From Drosophila pseudoobscura (Eukaryota > Arthropoda > Insecta > Diptera > Drosophilidae), in assembly GCF_009870125.1 (NCBI RefSeq), contig NC_046683.1, positions 21,833,001 to 21,897,000 on the forward strand: a stretch of 64,000 nt of DNA. Reading direction: 5' to 3'. Every line of letters starts with the position of its first letter. Within the stretch, counting starts at the first letter, position 1. The notes beneath the pieces were generated by a model. It worked only from the letters and a program-made list of their open reading frames with translations. It was not told where the DNA came from and did no database searches. This document shows, piece after piece, positions 56,501 through 64,000 of this stretch. Position numbers and translations under genes: made by a program.

Positions 56501-57539
56501 TTAGGCTACGTGTGAGGAAGGGTATTATCGAACTCTATATGGTGTCTAGACCCTGATGTTCCTGGTGTTAGTATGCGTGATTTCGTTTTGCTCACAATGC
56601 GTATCGGATATATTTGTTAATTAAAATTTAACACTAAGCCCAGAAAGGCATAGGCATTCCAAGTTCGATCAGCCAGTGCCGTACTCCTCTTAGAAACACG
56701 GTGTATACATATGTATGTACATATGTACATGCATATGTATGAGGTGTTTGCTTCGGTACAACAATTAGAAATCACAAAAAGGGACAGCAACAATAATGGG
56801 AATGTAGAAAAGTTATAGAGCTGATAAGGTGTTTATAATTCGAATGCGGATTGAGTCCGATCACTGGCACTCCCGCACCCGCTACCTCTGCACCTTGTAC
56901 CCCCCTTCGTCGTTCTCTTTCTGTCGCTCTCTTTTAGTCTCTCTATCTGTGGCTCATACGTCTCTCTGGGGTCGGTCGGTCGTTCGGTCGGACGGTCGGA
57001 CGGTGGGGCTCTCGCTTTTTCCAGCAGAAGCTATTGATAAGAACCCGCTGAGAGCGTGTGGGAGAGCGAGCGGGTAAGAGAGCAAGCATTCGGAATGGTT
57101 TCAATGTTTTCTTCTGTGCTGCCGTTCCTCCGCTCCTCCGCTCCTCTGTTCCTCTGTTCCACTGTTCTTCCGCTCCACTGCTTCTTCCTATTCGCTTTTT
57201 TGCTCTTACACATTTCACATTTAATTTTATTTGGTCTCTCGCTGACAACGACATCGGTTGCGTCTCGTCGGCCTCTATGCACATGAATCGGATCGGATCG
57301 GATCGCATCGGATCGAACATAGGCCTAAGATGAGCCAAATCGTACACTCAGTAGACCAGTAACCATTGTCCAAGGCGAAAAGCTTGAAAGTACGAAAAGT
57401 GTAAGGAAAAGAAGCGCCAGCAAGACAGGACTTTCCCCACTTGCTCGCTAAAAAATCATCCAAAATCCTTGGGAAAAATCAATCAAAAGTGCATCGAGTG
57501 AAATTGATCAGATTGGACTGATCTAATGGCAATCTGATT

Positions 57540-57853
57540 GCAGTTGATTCGAGTGCAGTTCGTAATCTCTGTAGGACGGGACGTTCAAGCTGCAGCTGCA
57601 GCGGACAGAGCGCGAACGAAAATTGTCAACAAAGTCGTAAAACGATTTGCGCACAAAAAAACGCTAACAAAGCCAATATCAAATGATCGAATCGAACCCA
57701 GCATAAGTGCCCACTTCCAGCGAAAGGAAGCATTTAGCAACAGACAGAAATCAATAGTAACGGCACACGCATAGCCCTGGTAACAGTAACAGTAACAGTA
57801 ACAGTAATAGTAACAGTAACAGAAATACCGTTAACAGTAACTGAAAGTGAGAG
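57540..57853 (+). other. candidate alternative non-coding first exon
   Basis: Moderately GC-rich block with GCTGCAGCTGCAG and a (GTAACA)n run ending in a consensus donor GAG|GTAAGT at 57854. An open frame of 78 codons inside it ends before the donor, so it would be leader sequence. Confidence 0.25.
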
Positions 57854-58250
57854 GTAAGTCATCAACGTTCACTGTTCACCATTCACCGTCCGGGTGGTAA
57901 GCAGAGCACTCTGCTAGCGGGCAGTTACATATGTTCTGAGCCATAGCTCTCATATCCACTCAGATCTACACGGACTTCCAAAAATTAAATATGCAATCGC
58001 TCTGGAAACCAAAACAAAAATAAAAACGAGACGAACCGAAGCGAAAAGAGCGCACTCTTTACTGAGACTATTTTTAAATGAATTCTCAACAGTTTGTTGG
58101 TATTTATTTTTTTTGTTTGGTTCGGTTTGCCTTTGCCTGCCTATAAACACACACTCTTATTAACACAAACACAGAACGAATGTGGGAGAGCCGAAAGTGC
58201 ATATTCCCCTATGCATATTCCCCTCTCGCCATTCAGTCGGTCAACAGGTG

Positions 58251-58299
<49 letters not shown>

Positions 58300-58301
58300 C
58301 C
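58251..58301. repeat. (CCCATG)n minisatellite
   Basis: About eight CCCATG hexamers; every plus-strand frame is an open dipeptide repeat (Pro-Met, His-Ala or Cys-Pro types). Not coding. Confidence 0.85.
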
Positions 58302-59225
58302 AGTGCAATCTTTGAAGGGGGGTCGGAGTGGGAGTTGGAGTGGAATCGATACCGACTTGTGTGAAGGTTGGCAGGGCTGTTGATCTTGGGGGGTGTGGAG
58401 ATTGCTGGAAAGTGGAGCAAAATAATGATGGGAAAGACTAATATTCAAGAGATCGAGCCTACAGAAAAGAAATTCGAAAAATATAAGGAGCAAATAAATA
58501 TGGGAACGTAGCTTTAATGAATTGTCCTCTAGCTTGACATAGAGCATATTTGAAAGCAAGGTTCCGAAGACAGAATTACGATAATTAGAAGGAAATACAT
58601 ACAAGCATATGTATGTAGTTTTTGACCAGAGGATTCAATTGTTGAATTGATCAGTATGAAATGGAGTTAAGATTCACCCGGAAAATTAAGAAAATAAACG
58701 GAAAAGAATATGCAAAGAAATTAAGAGGATTCAGTAGGAAATAAAAAGGGTGTAAAAAAGGGTAAAAAAACCACGTACTTCATTCCAAAACTGGGAATGT
58801 ACAATATTGACGAGATGTGTTGCTAATAAATGTACTATGCATTGAACTAATTCAGGATAAGGGTCAAATAGAATTATCTGAAGAAAAGAGATGCGTAAAA
58901 ACAGTGAAATCTTTGGAAGTGCAGGTCGGCGTCACTTAACATGTATCATACCTATGTAAGTGATTCCAGTCCATCTCATATCTACTGCGAACAGAGAAAT
59001 CTGGTTAGTGGGTCAGTTGTTCTCCCTGTCCAAGGTCAACAGCCACCTCTGCCCCGGCGGAGGAGATTGATGGCAGGCTGTGGCCGGAGTGGGAAGCGAG
59101 CACAAAGTGAATCCAAGGCCAAAGCAATTAAAAATCTGTGACCGCAAAATCAGAAATTCATTTAGTGACAAGCAAAGTGAATTAATTCCGCGATAAACAA
59201 AGTGTGAACGAATAAGGAGGTTGTT

Positions 59226-59290
59226 CGGATGGACGGATGGACAGATGGACAGATGGACAGATGGACAGACGGACAGATGGACAGACGGAC
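59226..59290. repeat. GGACAGAT tandem repeat
   Basis: Octamer GGACAGAT/GGACGGAT repeated about eight times. It resembles the GTCY microsatellite of DINE-1, but no DINE-1 core is next to it. Confidence 0.75.
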
Positions 59291-62200
59291 TGGGGTTGAC
59301 TACTGGGAGAACTCCTAGCCGCGTTGGATTCTTCTAACAGGGATTAAAGACCAAGAACGGGCTCGTTGGGTACTAGAGGGTGACAGAAAACTGTCTCCTT
59401 CACCTTCTGGGACTTATTATTACAGAGGCTTTCCGCACTGGATGAACGAGCCGTAGGACGAGTGCAGAGTGCAGAGTGCAGAGTGCAGAGTGCACGCTTG
59501 CATGTTTTTGCTTCGTTTTATCCCCTTTCCCATGGCATGTTCCATGCAAGTGTGGCCCGTGTCTTTTTCTTTTTCTCTTTCTTTCTCTATTTCTCTTGCC
59601 ATTTTTGGTGGCACCGAAAATTGCTTTATTTTTCTTCGGCTTCTGCTTCTGCTTCTGCTGGTGGTTCAACGACCCACATCAGCACCAGCCCCAGTCCGGA
59701 CAAAAAAAAAAAAACACAAAAAAAACAAAAACAAGAAAAGCACCACCTCCCAAAGCGGCCGCACCACTTTATCGAATGTGTTCCGCAGCTGCTGATACTG
59801 CAATTTCATTAACTGCGCACAACATTTGGGCACTTATTACACGAGTATGTTTATGGGGAATATGAGGCAGTGCGCTCACTGCAGATAGGTCAAGGCAAAG
59901 TCCACGCCGCATAATGCAATCTGCACATGAATGAATGGGTGCATCGAAAGGGCATGTGTGTATGTACCTGTCTACTCGCAGAAAGGGACACCGAGCGGGC
60001 ATGTGCATATCGGCGAAGTGGTGCTGTTATCGCCAATTGGGTGGCGACCTTGCACTGCCGAGCGTTGCAGGGCGTTGCCAGGCGCAGCTTGTCGCCCAGT
60101 GGGGCAACAGCTCAAGAGTGCAAGATAAACAAGTGCTAGTGGTTCGGCGGTGGTGGCATTGGATTAACCGGTTCATAGCCGATACACAACCAGATGTAAG
60201 CGCAGATCTAAAGCCGATTGAGATTCAATTCAGAGAGCGTCCATTTCAGATGTACATATGTACTTACATACGACATATGTACATCCATACGTATGTGCAT
60301 ATGTATGCATATGTGCAGGACGTGTCCTTAGTGCCCTTTTCTCAGTATTGTTAATCCAACTTTGAAGTTGGACGACAAGGAACTTATATACCTATCTATT
60401 TATGTACATATGTATGTACGTATAAATGGACTGTCTATTATTTCAAATACACCATGTCCAGACGATAGGTACACACATACATATGTGTGTACCCTTTTGA
60501 AGGGTATTAAATGCACCTAGAAACGGCTTCAACCCAATACCAGACGCATTCAAATCGTTTCCCTTATCTGCAGCTTTTATCAACCTTCCCCAACCATCCC
60601 CAACTATCCATTGAACGCCCACAGAAGCCACATAATGAAGTGCAGCCACAATCCGGCCGCACTCACAGAACCTGAATTCAAAGTCTATTTATTCACTGCT
60701 TGTTCGGATGATACGGCGTGGGCGGTACTCCGATCTATGTGTGGTCCGTTCCCGTTCCCGTTCCATTTCCAATTCCATTTCCCGCTTTCAGTTAACGTTG
60801 CGTATGCGCAACATTCGGCCGAGTCGATAGAGTCGAGATAGAAACAGAGATTGGGGGAGCCACTCAATGTCATGGTCAAAATTTGGTCAGCGATAATTCG
60901 CTGGGACGGTGGTCGCTGGATTCTGGGGTCGGGATCCGTAGGTAGAAGTTCAGGCGGCGTTTTTTGGTCTCTCGTTTTAGTTGATTCGATTTGATTTGTT
61001 TTGTTTTGTTTTAATTGCCCTGATTGCACAAAGCACAGCGCCGACGAGTGAATCATCCGGGCTGAAGCTGCTTTGCGTTTCCTGCTTTGGTTCTGGTTGC
61101 CATGCCACAGAGCCGGAGACGCCTCCGTTAGAGTTCTCTCTGCTCCATCTCCACGTCTCCACATTTCCATTGTTTCTAATCAATTTCGACTGAGTCTGGC
61201 TTTGTTCGGATGCCTGGATGCCTGGATGCCTGTACGCCTGGATGGCCATTATTCAGTACATACAATATAATGCTCGACTGCATATCGAGTGTGGGCTGAT
61301 ATGGGCATGGACACAGCTGAAACACAGCATTTGTTTTGTTCGGACTGCTCTGCTCCTCTCTGCATTATCATGTCAAAATTATCTTGCGGCATTGTTGCAA
61401 CTTTTGCGCTTTGTTCTGGTCACTGGTCGAATCCCACAATAACAGCCCCATGGCCCCATGATTAAGCAGGCATATACATATGCTTATACCTACTTATGGT
61501 TATATCTATTTGTGCAAAAACAGAACAATAAAAAACAAAACAAAAACAAAAGCGAAAGCGAAAAACAAAACGACAGCGAGAACGAGAACGAGAATAATTC
61601 GCACCTTGGCGTGTTCTAATAGTCGTCTGTCGTGGCTCAGAATCTGAGTTTCTTTGCTTAGGCAAAATACCTTTCCCGGTTCTTATTTTAAGACTCGTTC
61701 GCGAACTTGCACCGCACAAATGAAAACTGTGCAGAGTGTTGAATTCGTCTCGAAACTTATCTCAGACGTGTTGGTCTGTATCCGAATCCCGTATCCCGTA
61801 TCCCTTATCCCTTATCCAGGCACACTAGAATATCAATCGGGCTCATGTCAAATCATCTTTTCCGGCTCTCGAGCTCTCCAGCTCTCCAGCTCTCCTGCTG
61901 TATATGTATATGTACAAGCGTTCATACATACATACGCACGTACATCCGTACGTACGAAAGTTTTTAAACGCTCTGATTGCTGGGGGTCTAAATCGCACAG
62001 CTCGGCCCGATCATTCAGAGTCGGGTGTTTTCGAACTGAAGCTGATAAGCGAGATTCTGAGTTCTATAAATGATACCCTACCATCCATTCCCCCGGTCTC
62101 GTCTCACGCCAGAGACTGCGCCAGAGACTGCGGGAGGGAAAACAGTGATCAGCGGACAATGGAAATGTAAGCGGAATCTGCCAAAACACAGCCACAACAT

Positions 62201-63269
62201 TGACAACGATGATAAGGGTAATGGAGATGGCAACGACGTGGGGCGTGGCGGGGCGTGTGCGATGGGGGCTGTCTAGGGGCAGGGATGACAGTTCAGAAGG
62301 TTTCTGACTGTGTGATAACTGCTTTGATTTGGTTTCGTTTAATTTGTTCGATTTGAGTTGCATTGCATTCCGTTTCTGGCGTCAATGTCTCCGCTTCCCC
62401 AGCGATTCACATTCATACTGTTGCCCGATACACAACCGATTCAGAACAGATCCAAATTGCATCTAAGGCTCTGCAGCTTAGTAATGGAGCGATTGAGATC
62501 TAGGCAATTAGCTTGGATCTGTTGCAAAATGGTTTCTAACCGGGTAGTCGAAACGGGGAATGGGGAAGCGCTTTAGATGGAAACTTAGGCTATAAGCAAT
62601 ATTCATACAATATTAAATTTCTCCATCTCCAAAAACGATCCACAACAACAGTGTATAGTGTATGGAGTATGTGTATTCTGCATGAGATGAATACACAATT
62701 AGATGTTTCTACGGGTTTTACGGCCCGGCTCAAAGATCTTAGACTTTCAAATCTTTTTGTAATTTGTAATAAATAGTACATATTACAGGAAGATTTGAAG
62801 ATACATACATATTAAAGTTAATTTTTTCAAAGCTTTCCGAGCATTTTATCATTGAATTACCGTTAATTAACCGATCTAAAGATTTCACAATTATTATTGT
62901 TCTTTCTATGATCTATTCTCGGACATATGTACCTACGATTACACATGTGTACACATGTGTAAGCACATGAAAACATAGTATGTATGGTTTGTATGTACAG
63001 TGGTATGTAGGAACAATCTGTCTTGTGCCATTGACTAAGTTATTGTCTCGAAGGGTCAATGTATTTTGGCGGATCTCGCTGATAAGCATCATCAGCACTC
63101 AAAGACACAAACAACACACTCATCATCACGTGTTTTTCTGCCTTGCCATAGGCTGCTGGGGCGGTGGTGGGGCGGGGCGGCTAAGCCGATACTCGCCGAT
63201 ACTTGTACGAACATCGTACAACACTTTCTAACTCCAACATAGTTTACATTGATTTCCATACCATTTTAG

Positions 63270-63768
63270 CGGACACACCATGCGAAACTAGAAGAGAGCA
63301 CGACACGGTAGCGACAGCGGCAGTGGCATCGGCAACGGCAGGACCAGCGCCATCGGTCACAGCAGCATCAACAGAAGTTGCAGCAGCGGCCGCAGCAGCA
63401 GCAACCGGAGAGGCAGATTTGTGGGTGGCACTGTACAGTACACTCATTTCCCGAGGCCTCGACCCGGCCCCCGATATCAGTAGGACTACGACTAGGAAGA
63501 GGAAGAGGCCCCTGCCTTTTCTGTATTTCTTTGAAAATCAAGAAAATGGTGCATGGACCACCCACCCGGAGAAAATCACAGCAGCCCCAGCAACACCAGG
63601 ATCAGCCCCACTACCGGCAGAGCCAAAACCAGAGAGAACAGAAGGAGCAGCAGCACCATCAGCCCCACCAAAAACCATGTGAAATGGATCTGGAGCGAAT
63701 GCCCACGCCGCCGGATGGTGGCTGGGGCTGGGTGGTGGTGTTTGCATCCTTCATGATTCACATTGTCA
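63270..63768 (+). CDS. Mct1: first transporter-coding exon of an SLC16 monocarboxylate transporter (partial)
   Basis: The exon runs from an acceptor (CCATTTTAG) to a donor (ATTGTCA|GTAAGT). Its 3' part reads MDLERMPTPPDGGWGWVVVF then ASFMIHIV: the SLC16 signature DGGWGW at the start of the first membrane helix. The start is likely the ATG at 63546 (MVHGPPTRRKSQQPQQ, a Gln/His-rich leader) or at 63685 (MDLERM). Members carry lactate, pyruvate and similar acids with protons across the plasma membrane. The remaining exons lie beyond the window. A three-codon uORF (63280-63291) and an overlapping long frame in another phase lie in the same exon. Mct1 fits the gene neighbourhood as I remember it (Nmd3, then Mct1). 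Confidence 0.8.
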
Positions 63769-64000
63769 GTAAGTTCGAGTCCATTTAACGAATCTCCATT
63801 CCTTTCGAACTTTCCCTTGCACGGACTCTGGGTTTAGGGCTTTCGGTTACACCCGGAAGGTTTCTGCACACTTCATGGGCCATATTGCGCTCCGCTCCCC
63901 TTCAAAGGTGCCATAAATCAAACCCCCCCCGGAAACCTTGGAGTGTCCGCTGGCAACAGCGTCGGTAAAAGTAGTAAAGTGGGTTCTACTAATGCCCAAT
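63769..64000 (+). other. intron start of the SLC16 gene
   Basis: Sequence after the GTAAGT donor, with no coding signal to the window edge. Confidence 0.6.

Larger units (their letters stand above)
53525..63269. other. long intron/upstream region with simple repeats
   Basis: No full gene is seen. Tandem repeats include CTGTCCC(G/A) at 54789-54843, GTAACA at 57781-57842, CCCATG at 58251-58301, GGACAGAT at 59226-59290, AGAGTGC at 59460-59494 and a GGATCG run near 57290-57318. ACATATGT tracts lie at 56705-56738 and 60250-60305. A 5'-UTR-like exon may lie at about 57540-57853. The stretch is best read as large first introns of the transporter gene. Confidence 0.5.

Noticed and set aside
59462-59865. 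Three parallel plus-strand frames starting MQSAECR
   Set aside because: All begin in the AGAGTGC tandem repeat and differ only by phase; a repeat artefact.
63203-63269. Coding start upstream of the acceptor at 63270
   Set aside because: A good acceptor (CCATTTTAG) lies at 63261-63269 and the upstream part is AT-rich; the frame is only considered from 63270 on.
1-64000. LTR retroelements, Polintons or viral copies
   Set aside because: I found no paired long terminal direct repeats, integrase, protease or capsid-like blocks; the foldback element's arms are inverted and unclassified, so no such label is given.
1-64000. tRNA or rRNA genes
   Set aside because: No GGTTCGANTCC-type B box with a matching acceptor stem was found; scattered TCGAATCC-like strings (for example near 61428) lack a cloverleaf.

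Overview
This is a window of animal nuclear DNA from a Drosophila species. The genes have short introns with GT/AG ends, DREF-type TATCGATA promoter motifs and AATAAA signals. The gene set and order (Emg1, ND-B14.5A, Cyp4d14, Cyp4d2, Cyp4ae1, pn, Nmd3, then an SLC16 transporter) match what I remember of the distal X (Muller A, about 2E) of D. melanogaster. The very dense ACATACATATGTATGT tracts and many DINE-1 copies between genes suggest the obscura group; that placement is inference.

Layout. Positions 1-23.6 kb are gene-poor: palindromic ACAT/ATGT tracts, CA, CT and CAG microsatellites, DINE-1 (Helitron-like) copies, two decayed Tc1/Tc3-type transposons plus a small fragment, a jockey-like LINE piece, a long purine-rich block and a coding-like end exon at about 5.9-6.25 kb. 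Positions 23.7-41.7 kb are a compact run: a CYTH-domain protein, a C6orf89/BRAP-like membrane protein, a PDAP1 homologue, Emg1, complex I subunit B14.5a, three CYP4 P450 genes, prune, Nmd3 and a COX14-like protein. Positions 41.7-53 kb hold a secreted Gly/Tyr-rich protein gene, a long foldback element with a mariner inserted in one arm, a CDC26-like gene followed by a second small ORF, a CR1/jockey-type LINE and another DINE-1. Positions 52.8-64 kb look like the promoter, 5' exons and long first introns of an SLC16 transporter gene (probably Mct1), whose first transporter-coding exon ends near 63.77 kb; the rest lies beyond the window.

How the genes fit together. Housekeeping genes are packed as head-to-head pairs (Emg1/ND-B14.5A and Nmd3/COX14-like) with DREF motifs between them, and as tail-to-tail pairs with overlapping 3' ends (pn/Nmd3, ND-B14.5A/Cyp4d14). 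Emg1 and Nmd3 serve ribosome synthesis; B14.5a and COX14-like serve mitochondrial respiration. The P450 trio is a tandem family with shared intron positions. No tRNA, rRNA or CRISPR array, and no clear LTR retroelement, was seen.
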